Under the pieces are notes generated by a model. That model searched no databases. It was not told where the DNA came from and was given only the letters and a program-made list of their open reading frames with translations. Source: Lojkania enalia (Eukaryota > Ascomycota > Dothideomycetes > Pleosporales). From it: a DNA stretch of 64,000 bases. The position numbers and the translations under genes were made by a program. The stretch spans positions 101,825-165,824 of the forward strand of contig ML986693.1 of the NCBI GenBank assembly GCA_010094045.1, in the 5' to 3' direction. Position 1 is the stretch's first letter, and each line of letters starts with the position of its first letter. Shown here piece by piece: positions 1 to 10,816 of the stretch.

Positions 1-1772
1 GCTGGAGTAAGAACCTAAGCATGGGCCAAAGCATCGATGAAGAGAACCGCCGCGTGCAGTCGTAGCCGGGGCCCCTAGTGGCATTGCGAAGCCAAGGATA
101 TCTAAATAGTCGAAGGACAAGTATGAACTGAAGCGCTTTGGCTATTTGATATAGAACTCAAAGGAAGTGCAAAGTTCGAGGTTCGGCAGGCATGAGGGCA
201 ATATCTTAAACTATAGCTTAGGTTAGCATGGCGATTGCTGTTCATGCACTTCAGTCTCTAAATCCATCTCTGCTTCCACCTTTGCGCTTCTACAGCCGTT
301 GCCGGGGCCAATCTCTACATACTATTGTTCACCGAAAATGAGCAACGCACCGGTGAAGTGCCTGTTCCTTGGCTCGATCTGCAATAGCTAGAGAGCGGCA
401 GCAAGATGAGAGGGTTGGATCCCACGACGTGCCCGGCAAGTACATGGAGGCGCCGACTACGCTAGATGTTTCCTTTGTACTACAAGCTTAGTCGAATTCA
501 GACTTGGCATTCTCGTTGGCCAGAAAGGTTTTGACCAGCGTCGCACTAATCGTGATGCGGTTCATCCTCACAGGCCTGCACGGGTACAGTCTCTGTGGCT
601 AGTATGATCATCAACTTGATCGCCAATGCTGCAAGGCAGATCCGCAAGATAGGAAAGGCAGAGCAGCTGTCACCTCTCGTCAAATCTCATCTTCGTCCAG
701 CCACGGTTCGCGGCATACATGAAACAGCGAACATAGCCATGATTTGACAGCCTCATGCTTCTTGAGGTTCGGGGTTCTGAGACACCGAACGACGAAATTG
801 CTCGCTATAAGCGGCGCTTTGCCGGTCCTTCACACCGTGGTCTAGGTCCACGATAAAGCTTCAGCCCTGTCCTATCCCGCACGCACAAAGCCTTCGAGCA
901 GCGTGACGCGGGCGGAACAGGAAATATCAGCCGCCAGAGGTAAATGATTATAGCTCTAATCCAGGAATACATCGGCGCAGGCTGTTATGAATTGTCACTC
1001 AGCATCCCTGCAATCAACCGTCAGCATCGAACTACTTCAGCTACAAGCTTGTGAATCCTAAGGTCAATTTTGAAGCCACCTAGTCACTGAGTCTCCTTTA
1101 GCGCCAGAACGGAAGCCTCGGCTATATGTACGCAGTGCGCACGTGCCCTGAGTTTGTGCAGGCGGCGGTAGGTAGGAGTGGAGGAGGGCGGGATGACGGG
1201 AGAGTGGCCTGCCAAAAGCTAACGACAGCCTCGAATATATCAATATGAGACCACGCTCAGCCTGCGTACGGGAAGGCAGCAGCGGGATTTGCTGCCGTAA
1301 GCAAGACTTCCCGGCGCGATTGGGAGAGCGCGAGTGGGTAGCGTGGAGTTAAGAAAGCGCCAAGTGCTAACAGACTAAGAGCTGCGCCTCAGGTGCCTTG
1401 ATCGAATTCCCGGACTTCGCAGCGCTTTCTGCCGCCCCACAACTCGTTGGATGGTATGACTAGCCGTTGATATTGGCTGCGGCGTGGTGCGAGCGGGCGG
1501 CTTCGCAGCCTGATCAGCTCCTAAATCTCGTCTTGGCTGCGCGAAAAGTGCTCTGTCGTCCGCTAGCCCAGTCGCTGGAACGTTTCTTAAAGGCACTCCT
1601 TGATGTTGGTAGACTTCTTATACCGCACCAGAACTAATATAGCCAACACCACTCTAAAGGCTTCTAAATATCAAGCAGCAAGATAAAACAAGGGCGGTGT
1701 TTAACATATCGTCTTCCGTAGAACATTGGGTACATTTCGCCCGGCTCATGCAAAGCCATTGCTTACCTGACA
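1..1772. other. unmutated mixed-composition DNA, no recognisable gene
   Basis: This stretch has balanced base composition and keeps CpA and TpG, so it has not been through RIP. I read parts of it in forward frames and found short open stretches but no protein family I recognise. The longest open frame is 73 codons on the minus strand (1375-1596); it is arginine- and proline-rich and looks like chance. No tRNA-like fold or transposon end was seen. Because the next interval is a decayed host gene, this could be degenerate gene sequence too, but I cannot show that. Confidence 0.5.
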
Positions 1773-2552
1773 CTTAGTCCACCGCCTCCATACCTCCAAG
1801 CGAATGCCACGCCGGGCCAACACCCCAATGTAGTCCAGGATATCGCCCCATCCACGATCTTTCTTGCTTTGTACATCGCCTCAGCCGTGCGCCACCAGTT
1901 CACCTTCCATCGAAACCGCATTAGGGGCCCAAATTCCTCAAGTCCTAGGCAATATTTTGTATTTACGATGGCACGTTTAGTACCATGATCCCTAGAATTG
2001 CGTGGGCGACCCGACCGGATAATGGAAATATAGCGCTCGCTGCTACAATCTTCATCTTTCTCTGGGTGCTTGTCATCTACGTCGTTATTCTTCCCCTCGA
2101 TACGGGTGTTCTGGGCTTGTTAGCCGAGACTACGCTAGAATGTTTGGCTTGGCAAATGCATCAAGATCACCAATGGGGTTCTTCTTATTATAGTCCTGGT
2201 AATCGTTCCTTTCGGTGCTGTGTCTGGCTATACGAAGGATCTGAAACTATCCAACGCTTATCCCTGAATCGACAAATAGGCGTCCTCTACTTCTTCCTGT
2301 TCAACTTGATAGCGCCAGTCCTTTTCCTGCTTGCGTTGTTCCTGCCACGTCCAAAGGACATCGAGCTGGGCTTCGAATTGGTGATTGCCTTCACCTTGAT
2401 CTTTGCACGCTTTGATAGGCGATTTTAGATACCGAGCGGTAGTAGACTGCCCGCAGACTTCTCTAGTATTGACCTCGATGGCAGCGGGCACAATCTATTC
2501 AAGCTAGAACAGGCGCAGGACAAAGGTAGGAGCACCGTAAAGTCTTCATGGT
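1773..2552 (+). pseudogene. decayed fungal multi-pass membrane protein, DUF3112/'c-likeg1'-like
   Basis: Pieces of one fungal membrane protein are spread over all three forward frames. Near 1776 the frame reads SPPPYLQANATPGQHPNVVQD and then FLALYIASAVRH. It shifts to KFLKS near 1931, returns to a MARLV stretch at 1968, and shifts again to MIPRIAWATRP from 1985, where one base is missing just before the Met. A TGG-to-TAG stop follows in the LGW-like segment, then GVLLIIVLVIVPFGAVSGYTKD in another frame, then VLYFFLFNLIAPVLFLLALF, and finally ARFDRRF, a stop, and IPSGSRLPADFSS. At least three hydrophobic segments remain. From memory this order fits fungal proteins called family c-likeg1 (Pfam DUF3112); function unknown. 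The expected start Met is missing. Damage is mostly single-base indels, not RIP, so it is an old single-copy pseudogene rather than a repeat casualty. Confidence 0.65.
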
Positions 2553-2819
2553 TAGAGATCATTACCATGCCACGTATGTATGTCGATATAAATTTTTGCT
2601 TTATTATCGTATTTCAATGTGAACAGTTCTCGTGTACAATAGTGATTGGCGTTTCAATGGCTTACCGATACAGCTGACCAGTGCCCCATAGACTAGAAGC
2701 TTTATTGAATGGACAAGCCATCCGAGAAGTTATCATATACTCCTCTAAGACCGCATCATTCCCAATTCCGTCGCTGACATTATGATTCCCGCAAGTGCGA
2801 GAACTCGGTGTCTTGGAAC
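2553..2819. other. intergenic DNA
   Basis: Mixed-composition sequence downstream of the membrane-protein pseudogene. No gene or element end is recognisable. A 73-codon minus-strand open frame overlaps it (2662-2883), with no family signature. Confidence 0.4.
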
Positions 2820-2932
2820 ATACTATGTGTAACGACAAGGTATTTGTCAGGTGCAGGGCGTAATGATAACTAAGAGTGATCACGCGCTGCGAGATTATTC
2901 TTGAGGGCTTGTGAAAGAAGTGCGCAAGTAGT
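2820..2932 (+). repeat. imperfect direct repeat, copy 1
   Basis: Shares with copy 2 the blocks TACTATGTGTAACG, CTAAGAGTGATCACG, GAGATTATTCTTG and TGCGCAAGTAG, in the same order and orientation about 298 bp apart, with small indels and substitutions between them. The spacer (2933-3118) is more AT-rich and partly TpA-converted. The pair may be the long ends of an old element or a tandem duplication; no target duplication was found. Confidence 0.7.
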
Positions 2933-3118
2933 ATAAGCCCGTACTCTTGTACCCCTACCTATATAGTAGAGGGTAGCCTATAGTCGAAATCAGATTTAAG
3001 AACGCCCATTCCTGAGGTAGCTACTATAAGACTAAACTAGACCTATAGTTATATATAGCCTATAGCTAGATATTTGTTTTCTTCTTAATCTACTAGTACT
3101 CTTTTATCCGATTTTATC

Positions 3119-3230
3119 CTACTATGTAACGGCCTCTGATTGGCCAGTAGCAGGACAGGGTGATGACTAAGAGTGATCACGTGCTGCGGGGAGATTATTC
3201 TTGTGGGCTTGTGATAGAAATGCGCAAGTA
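3119..3230 (+). repeat. imperfect direct repeat, copy 2
   Basis: Second copy of the repeat at 2820-2932. It differs by small indels (for example GCTGCGGGGAGATT against GCTGCGAGATT) and transitions. Right of it the sequence is unrelated to that right of copy 1. Confidence 0.7.
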
Positions 3231-3562
3231 GAGTGTGCGAAGGATATTCAAGTTGACTACAAAGAGCTATGAAGGTTGGAGTCGTAAGGTCATTAAATAT
3301 AATTTGGTTTTCCTGCTATTCCTCTTGCTCAGTGGCTCAGTCTCAACTGAGCCGCTGAGTCGTTCACGTGACCGGTCCCGCTCGCTTACCCATACAGAGT
3401 CCCATACTTCAATAGGCTCCAGCGCGAGGGCGTCCGTAACACTATCCCCCCTCTCTAAACTCTCAGCCTAAGAGTTATTCCGTTCCTCTTGATTATATAG
3501 TAGGGTTAGCGAGCCACTGGTACGTTCTTCATATGCTTCTCTAATACCTCCTTCTTACTACT
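3231..3562. other. unmutated flank of the solo LTR
   Basis: Normal composition with CpA retained. A 78-codon open frame (3235-3471, plus strand) starts with a basic then hydrophobic stretch and ends Ser/Arg-rich, superficially like a signal peptide. No family is recognised and it spans a hairpin, so I do not call a gene. The last five bases (CTACT, 3558-3562) are the left target duplication of the solo LTR. Confidence 0.4.
3328..3359. repeat. 14-bp-stem hairpin
   Basis: CTCAGTGGCTCAGT at 3328-3341 pairs with ACTGAGCCGCTGAG at 3346-3359 across a 4-base loop, with one mismatch. It lies in unmutated DNA between the direct repeat and the solo LTR. Role unknown. Confidence 0.75.
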
Positions 3563-4102
3563 TGTTACTAACCTATGTACCGCTGGTACATGTAACGACC
3601 GCCGTTGCAGTCGTACACACACCGGGGCCTTATTTGCGTTAGGTCGGTTAGAGGTGGTGGCTTCAGTGAAGAGAGAGTATTAGGATCGCCGGTTCTTCGA
3701 ATGTAACGAATGTATTCTTAGAAGTCTAACGTGGTAACGAGATAAATCTACGAGAATAACTACACAGGACTTAATCTACTAAGGAGATCCTCCATCTTAT
3801 ATAGTTAGGTCCAAGACCGCCAAGCCTAGCTTGTCTGGTCTGTCAGGTTTGTCAGGTCTGACCTGCTATACCTGACACTTCTGACAATGTCACGTGCATA
3901 GGTTGTGCCATGCCTCGTCGTCCAGCCAATCATCTCCCAGTTCCCGCAGTCCCACTGCTCGCTGCCCGATGATTGGTTCCTAACATGCGTCTGCCTGTTA
4001 TTACCTTGTTGGTCCTCGTCCGAGTCGACCTGCATAGTGGCTGATGTTGGATTAAGCCCTAGTTATAGAGGCGGTGCCTCTTAGCGTTCTGTATTTATAA
4101 TA
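3563..4102 (-). mobile_element. solo LTR of the G1 chromovirus family, almost free of RIP
   Basis: A 540-bp sequence collinear with both LTRs of G1 (9488-10027 and 16424-16963). It begins TGTTACTAACC and ends ATAATA, where the G1 copies end ATAACA. A perfect 5-bp duplication CTACT sits at 3558-3562 and 4103-4107, so this is a solo LTR left by recombination between LTRs. Unlike the G1 copies it keeps most CpA/TpG sites (for example CACGTGCATAGG and GGTCTGTCAGG). It therefore gives the near-original LTR sequence and marks the edge between normal and RIP-mutated DNA. A 7-bp perfect palindrome, ATGTACC-GCT-GGTACAT, lies at 3575-3591. Strand follows G1, whose genes read on the minus strand. Confidence 0.92.
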
Positions 4103-4258
4103 CTACTCTATTATAAGTCGCCATCGCTGCGCCGATTGTATTAATTCTGCTGGTTTAATTGTAATACCTTATTCTTATTATTCTTGTAAGGGACTAATAT
4201 ATAAAATTAATGAAAAGGAGACTCTAAAGTAATTATACTATTCTAAATACCTTTAGTC
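4103..4258. other. short interval between solo LTR and hAT copy A
   Basis: Composition falls from normal to AT-rich across these 156 bases, which mark the start of the RIP-affected block. The first five bases are the CTACT duplication. Nothing else is recognised. Confidence 0.5.
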
Positions 4259-4284
4259 TAGACTAGTAAATAGAGTATATAGTA

Positions 4285-4440
4285 TCTTACCTAGGTTAAG
4301 ATTGGGTTTAGGGTTTTTAGCGCTAGGGTTAGAGTTAAGGTAAGATTCTTAGTACTAGAGTATAGGTTAAATAGAGGTTCTTAGTATTAAAGTTAAGGTT
4401 AGGGTAGAATTCTTAGCGCTGGGGTATAAGATTAAGATAG
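4285..4440 (+). repeat. telomere-like subterminal repeats, hAT-A left end
   Basis: Loose tandem units of about 40-50 bp contain GGGTTTAGGG, CTAGGGTTAGAGTTAAGG and TTAAGGTTAGGG, each followed by a TTCTTAG(T/C)(A/G)CT-like spacer. The same motif family lies in inverted orientation inside the other end (17570-17757) and in both ends of copy B. This is internal to the element, so it is not a telomere; repeated subterminal motifs are typical of hAT elements. Confidence 0.75.
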
Positions 4441-5689
4441 AAGTACTTTATAAGGTTTTTCTATAATTATAGAAAATAATTATATATTATATATTTATTA
4501 TATATTATATATTAAATATTTATTATAGTAAATTATTATAGTAGAAAACTAGTTTTATTTAAAGTAGCCTTTTCTAAGCCTAAGACTATCTAGAGATTAT
4601 AACCCTAATCTAATAGAAGACTAAACTTCTTATAATATTACTTTACTAAATATATATTCTTATTTTAGATAGTAACCTATTTTATATAAATTATATTTAT
4701 ATTATAGTCTAGTATAGTTAGTATTATATAGTATAAATTATATAAAAAATATATACCTTTAAAGAACCTAATAAGAAAAATTTTAATAGACTTTTAGAAA
4801 GTCTTAATTACGTTCTATTACTAATATATCTTACTACTATAAGTATTCTTTCTAACTATAATAGTAATTTTATAGATTAGCTATAAAAAAGGAAGCTTTT
4901 AAAGGAGGAGTTTAGTACTCTTCTAATATTGTTTAATCTATTAAAGTATAATAGCTATATTCTATTAGTATATAACTATAATAAAAACCTATAATAACTT
5001 ACTTCTAAGATAATAGTAATACTTTACTAGTATAGGTTTTACTAGTATAGGCTTTACTAGTATAGGCTTTACTAGTATAGGTATCTAATAAGCTAATTTA
5101 GTAGTAAGCTATTTTTAGAGAAATTTACCATCTATTAGAACGATTTTAGATTATACTATTCCTTAAGTATAAGATATTATATATTAATAGTAGTAGAGTA
5201 GAGTAGTTAATATTAATAATTAAGATTAATAGTATAAAGCTAAGTTAAAGTTTATTAAAAGATATTTAAAATATAAATATAGATACTAAAATATATATAT
5301 ACTAAAAGCTAGTACGAAATTAGAATTATAAAGTAAAACTAATAAGGTATTTAGGTATATATTATAAGAATACTATAATAAAAAACTATAATAACTTACT
5401 ATTTTATAGAACTAGCAGTATACTTTTTAATAATAGTTTTTTATACTAAACCGGCTAATATTTTATATTTATTTAGATAAGTATATATTTTATTATTACT
5501 TCTATCTAATTTATATTAGTAGATAATATATACACTTATCGCGTTAAGCCTAATACTCTACTATAACTCTTCTTCCTACTATACTCTTATTAGTACAACT
5601 TTAAATCTTCGATTTATTATATACTTTTATTATAGTTCCTATAAAATATTAACTATTAAAGTAGAGCCTATTAACGATAATTTTCTCGA

Positions 5690-6519
5690 TAGTCTAGATA
5701 GCTTACTACTACTAAAGCTACTAGAGCTACTAGTTAGCTTTAACTAAGATAAGTAGGCGAAGTTAATATAGCTAAGTAATTATACTAGTCTTTTATTACA
5801 GTTTACTAATAAATATAGGGCTAGTAGTTAGAAGATTATAAAATCGAATACGTTCTTTTACTACGCGGTTAAGCTAGTTCTTAAAAAAGCTGTCCAACCA
5901 ACCTTATAATACCCTTTAAGGGTATACTTAGTAATACTAAGCGCTGTCTAATAGAGAGATAAGGCTATATTACTTACTACTAAGGAGAAGGCTATTAAGA
6001 GTACCTATACTACTAATCGCTCTACTAAGAGTACTAAGAAGAGGCAGCTATAGAAAAGTGCTAAATATATAGCGCTAGGAGAAGAAGAAAAAAAAAGATA
6101 TTAGATAAAGCTATTAAAACTATAGTAGAGAAGCGCTTTAATAATTATAAGTCTAGTAAGTTATTATAGTTATTTATTAGATATATATATACTTATAAGT
6201 AAATAGATAATTAGTTAAAAGTAAGACTAAAAGCTATCTACTTAAAATAGGAGTATATTAACTAAGAGATTAGCCTTAAACGTTACTAAGTAGTTCTATT
6301 AAAGGCTACTAGTTAAGAGAAAGATACATCTATTATATAAGAATCAGCTCGTAGTCTATTACGAGTATATAGCTCTAGAGGGGCTATATAGAAGGTTATA
6401 TATAAGATATATTAAGATAGCCTTTTTAAACTATAAAATAATAGCTTTAAAAGTAAGGATACTTAAAATAAATAGTAAGAGTTTATTAAGAGACTATCTA
6501 AAGAAGAGTTAGCTATAGT
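5690..6519 (+). pseudogene. coding-like region upstream of the hAT transposase (unidentified)
   Basis: Once TAA/TAG are read as former CAA/CAG, a forward frame gives a long stretch rich in Lys, Ser and Leu. It includes SLDSLDSLLLLKLLE near the start, and a basic run with EEEKKRY-like residues near 6085-6110. It is present, inverted and split by the copia insertion, in hAT copy B. It is either the N-terminal part of the hAT transposase or a second protein of the element. The assembly gap at its end prevents joining it to the transposase. No family is recognised. Confidence 0.4.
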
Positions 6520-6837
6520 NNNNNNNNNNNNNNNNNNNNNNNNNNNNNNNNNNNNNNNNNNNNNNNNNNNNNNNNNNNNNNNNNNNNNNNNNNNNNNNNN
6601 NNNNNNNNNNNNNNNNNNNNNNNNNNNNNNNNNNNNNNNNNNNNNNNNNNNNNNNNNNNNNNNNNNNNNNNNNNNNNNNNNNNNNNNNNNNNNNNNNNNN
6701 NNNNNNNNNNNNNNNNNNNNNNNNNNNNNNNNNNNNNNNNNNNNNNNNNNNNNNNNNNNNNNNNNNNNNNNNNNNNNNNNNNNNNNNNNNNNNNNNNNNN
6801 NNNNNNNNNNNNNNNNNNNNNNNNNNNNNNNNNNNNN
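6520..6837. other. assembly gap 1 (318 N)
   Basis: A run of N inside hAT copy A. The matching part of copy B is readable, so the missing bases are internal hAT sequence; the gap length may be only an estimate. Confidence 0.95.
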
Positions 6838-7101
6838 AAAATAGACTAGGGTAGTTATTAGATTCTAGATAGTATACTATAGTATCTTACAGTATATTAT
6901 AGTATATTAAATAATAGTAATTTACTATACTTTATAGTATTTTCTAGACTATAGTATTCTATAATATACTATAATAGACTTCTATATACTACTAAGAGTA
7001 TAGTATTAGTATACCGTTTAATAATAAAACCTATTATCTCTAAAAATAAATACTTAATATAATAGTATAATATACTACTATTTTACTAGAGTTTTATATA
7101 T

Positions 7102-7134
7102 ATTAGTAGTATTAGTAGTAGTAGTAGTAGTAGT
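7102..7134 (+). repeat. (TAG)n microsatellite, short allele
   Basis: About ten near-perfect TAG units inside hAT-A. The same site in copy B (30905-30983, inverted) has about 26 units. Confidence 0.85.
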
Positions 7135-7319
7135 CTACAAACATAATTTATAGCTAGATACTCTCGATTATTAACCCTAACTCCTTATATACCTATAATA
7201 TTATAATATTCCTACTATTATTTATTATAGCGTTTTATTATAGTTATATTAATACTAATATAAATCTAGTATCTCGTAATTAACGCTCTATTAATTTCCT
7301 ATTAAAGTTTCTAAGAAAC

Positions 7320-9487
7320 CTATTAGCTAATTATATATCCGCGGATAGAGGATAAAAAAGATAGATAGAGAGTAATAGAGCTTATTAATATATAGATAAT
7401 ATAGTAGGAATTAATACTATAAGCTTAGAACCCTTTAAATATACTCGATAAACTAAGGTAGAATTTAGCTACTTATTATAGTAAAATCTAGAGACAATTT
7501 AGAGAAGCTATATAATTTCCAGATAGTTACCTATTTATATTCTATTATTACTATAGTTTTCGACTTATATATTTAAATAAGAATTATAATAGTATAAAGT
7601 ATCTAACAAATTATCTTAGATCTTAGGCCTGTCTAAAAACTCTAGCTTCTAAGTATAATAGGTTCTATATACTTATAGCTAGGCTTCCTAATAATAAAAA
7701 TTTAATTATACTATTATACTCTACTAGCGCTTTTAAGTATAAACTAGTCCGTGTTATTATTAATAATAACTAGTCTTTTTAAATAGTAGATTACCCGTCC
7801 TTTTAATAATTTATTTAGTTCTTCTAACTAAGTACTATATTAATTAGCTAATTTAGTTTTATAGGGCTATTTAAGTATAAAGTTATAGTAGCTTAGTTTT
7901 CTCTTTATATAATTTTAGCTAAAGTATAAAGATATTAATTACGTTTAATACCTAGTCTATAAAAAACTACCTTAATTTTCTTACAGTAAAAGGGTATTAT
8001 ATTAATTAGGACTAGAAGTTCTATAAGAGACTACTTGATTTTATTTCTATTTAAAGAAGCTATACTAGTACTTCTATAATAATAGAAGTACTATATATTC
8101 TATTAAACATAAATATATAATAATAATTACTAGCAGCTACCTATAATAATTCTACTAATAATAGTATACTTATATATATAATATAAGAGAAACTATATAA
8201 AAATAGTATTAAATAGAACTGTAAGGAGAATACAATTCTATATCTTACTTATATTATCAATCTTATTATTTAGGAAATTATTTACTATCTTAAACTTATA
8301 CCCCCTAAAGAGATAGGAGATAGAAGAACTTTATAGTAATATAATATAAATAAGATCTGGATATAAATTTCTATCTTAAATTCTCTTTATAAAATATAGC
8401 TTTTTATTATAGTTAGTTATTATAGTTATTATATACTAATTCCTAGTTAGATTTAAGCTATTTATAAAGTAATTAATCGATTACTATAGTAATATAAGCT
8501 TTTTATTACTTTATAGGGCTCCCTACTACTTAAGCACCGGCTATCTATAATAAGAGATATCTTAACTTAATAGAATTCGATATTTAATATATATAACCGA
8601 GCGGTAGGTCTTAAGTAATATATTAACAACTAGCTTTAATATAAAATTAACTTAAAGATTCCTGCTTAGAGATCTAGTAATAATAAGAACGCTAAGGTAG
8701 ATATCTATAATCTCTAGCAACTTCGACTATCTACTACTAAATAGTACTATTTAATACTAATTATAGATCTGCTTAACAATTTTAAAAAAGTAACTAAAGT
8801 GTTTAGCGAGAATATAAAGTCTTAGATCTAGTATATTTAGCAAATATATAATAGACTCTTCGATTTTCTAAATAATATAAATAGGGATCTAGCTAAAGAT
8901 ATAGAGAGTAACTTAGATTAGCTAATAGTAGTAAGAGCTATAGTAGAGAAGGGTTAATCTAAATTAAGTAAATACTACTTAAAAATAGACGTAAAACGTA
9001 GTTACTTATTTAACTATATAATAATCTTAAATCTATCTTAGAAACTTATAATATATAAGGTACTTTTATTATAACTATTTATTATTTTAGCTTCTAACTA
9101 TAACTATAAAATAAGACTTAAGACTCTTAGTATAGGGAAACCTATTACTAATAATTCTTTAAATATCTTAATAGCTATAATAAGGATATACTAGACTATA
9201 TCTTATCTATAATACCCCAACCTCGATAGATATAAAGTAATAAGTAGTTTTATAAACTATCTCTATAATATTTATCCTTAAGTAGCTCTTTAAGTTTTCT
9301 AGGTTAGGATCTAAGTAACGTAGGAGAGGGAGAGAGAGAGGGAAAGGAAGAGTTAGAGGAAGAAGAGAAAGGACTAACTTATTAAGAAGGAAAAAGTTAT
9401 CTAAATATACCTTCTATTTAAGATTGTAACTTTAATATATTAGGCTGGTAGAGAGTAAATAAATATTAGTATCCGCGGCTTACTTAG
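7320..9487 (+). pseudogene. hAT transposase, main part (RIP-killed)
   Basis: Reading RIP stops as Gln/Trp, one forward frame runs through most of this interval. It contains an STNNS-like segment near 8150 (hAT catalytic-core context, usually DNASNN), then a helical stretch NNFKKVTKVFSENIKSQIQ, then DLAKDIESNLDQL, and KLSKYYLKIDV followed by FNYIIILNPSQK near 9000, which fits the hAT pattern of a KLxKYY segment followed by ATILHP. The final conserved dimerisation block lies beyond G1, at 16969-17345. Many TAA/TAG codons make it non-functional. Role in the family: RNase-H-like cut-and-paste transposase making 8-bp duplications. Copy B carries the same gene on the minus strand. Confidence 0.75.
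9483..9487. repeat. G1 target duplication, left (CTTAG)
   Basis: CTTAG here and at 16964-16968 flank G1 exactly. The uninterrupted copy B reads CTTAAG-like sequence at this point, which confirms the insertion site. Confidence 0.92.
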
Positions 9488-10027
9488 TGTTACTAACCTA
9501 TATACTGCTAGTATATATAACGACCGCTGTTGCAGTCGTATACGCGCCGGGGCCTTATTTATATTAGATTGGTTAGAGGTAGTAGCTTTAGTAAAGAGAG
9601 AATATTAGGTTCGCCGGTTCTTTAAATATAATAAGTATATTTAGAAGTTTAATAGAGTAACGAGATAAATCTGTAAGAATAACTATAAAGGACTTAATCT
9701 AAGTAAGAAGATCTTCTATCTTATATAGCTAAGTCTAAGACTACTAAGCCTAGCTTATTAGGTCTGTTAGATCTGTTAGGTTTGTCCTATTATACCTAAT
9801 ACTTCTACTATAGTTATATATATAGGTTATACCATGTCTTGTTATCTAATTAATTATCTCCCCAGTTTCTACAGTCCTACTACTTACTGTCTAATAACTA
9901 GTTATTAATATACTACTACCTGTTAATACCTTATTAGTCCTCGTCTAAGTCGACCTCTATAGTAGCTGATATTAGATTAAGCTCTAGTTATAGGAGTAGT
10001 ACCTCTTAGCGTTCTATGTTTATAACA
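9488..10027 (-). repeat. G1 downstream (3') LTR
   Basis: 540 bp, TGTTACTAACC to ATAACA on the plus strand. RIP-type transitions relative to the preserved solo LTR at 3563-4102 are dense. Confidence 0.93.
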
Positions 10028-10041
10028 TCTACTCTTCTCTC
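10028..10041 (-). promoter_or_regulatory. G1 polypurine tract
   Basis: On the minus strand GAGAGAAGAGTAGA lies immediately upstream of the 3' LTR, where plus-strand DNA synthesis is primed. It fixes the element's orientation. Confidence 0.8.
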
Positions 10042-10501
10042 TATAAGTTCGTCCTGAAGCTCTTTAATCTATTATTTTACCTACTCTATCTAGGTGCAGT
10101 ATCCTACTATTATTAGTAGCTTATCCTAGCTTCTAATATACTTAGTATAAGTATACTATAAGGCCGCGTCTATATTTTCCCGTTCCAGGGTCGGTACTTT
10201 ATATATTCCGGTAGGTCCTACTTAACTCGCGAGTATAGCCCTATTTTTCTTTCTTTTCTCTTTCTACTATACTAAAGGTTTAACACGAGAATACCTCTAC
10301 CTATAATTACCGTACTAGTTTCTTAATTCTTTTACTGGGTATTATAATAGATCTATCTTACTGTTATTTAAACTATTAGTCTACTAACCGCAACTATTAT
10401 AGTAATACTATCCTTTCTTCTATATATAGAGAGTATCTTTCTTAGGGTTTGTCCTGCAATCTTTCTCTAACTAAGAGTACCCTTTACCGTTTTCTAGCGA
10501 A

Positions 10502-10816
10502 TATGTCGAAGGCTTATAAGAAGTCTACCTCTACCTATCGAAATTTTGTAGCTATTAAGGAAGAGGGGATTCGTCGCCTAGAGGAATCCGTATATTACTA
10601 TCGGGCGGCTCTTTCTCGTCTATAATATACTAAAAAGCGCGTTCGTTTTTTAGAGGAGTATAGTCTTAATCTTGGTAAATAAGAAGTAAAGTTAATAGAA
10701 GAGTAAGAGAAGTTGGAGGAAGAGGAGAGGAGGTCCGCTGTGTCTGAGGCGCCCTCTACCGTCGTTCTGAGTTCTGTATAAGAGGCTCCTTCTATATTAC
10801 CGCTGCTATTACTTCC
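10502..10816 (+). pseudogene. antisense open frame near the 3' end of G1 (unknown)
   Basis: A plus-strand frame opposite to gag-pol starts with ATG (MSKAYKKSTSTYRNF) and runs about 105 codons, interrupted only by TAA/TAG that could all be former CAA/CAG. The reading is Glu/Lys/Leu-rich (GIRRLEES, RVRFLEEY, EKLEEEERR), which suggests a coiled coil. Upstream (about 10240-10480) are pyrimidine-rich tracts of the sort common in fungal promoters. It faces the end of pol tail to tail and may overlap the chromodomain tail. It could be an accessory gene or a chance frame: RIP makes TAA/TAG everywhere, so being 'RIP-explainable' is weak evidence alone. Function unknown. Confidence 0.4.

Noticed and set aside
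1..1772. Hidden host genes suggested by short readable stretches
   Set aside because: No stretch longer than about 30 residues looked like a known family in the frames I read; I could not run a frame-tolerant search.
3235..3471. Small secreted, effector-like protein (basic N-terminus, hydrophobic run, Ser/Arg-rich tail)
   Set aside because: No Cys pattern, no intron or promoter evidence, and it spans a hairpin; composition alone does not support a gene.
3826..4035. 69-codon minus-strand open frame inside the solo LTR
   Set aside because: It is contained wholly in the LTR and is destroyed in both G1 LTR copies; LTRs of this type are not coding.
4285..4440. Telomere or interstitial telomeric repeat (GGGTTTAGGG, GGGTTAG)
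   Set aside because: The same units occur in inverted orientation at all four ends of the two hAT copies, and the spacing is irregular, so they belong to the transposon.
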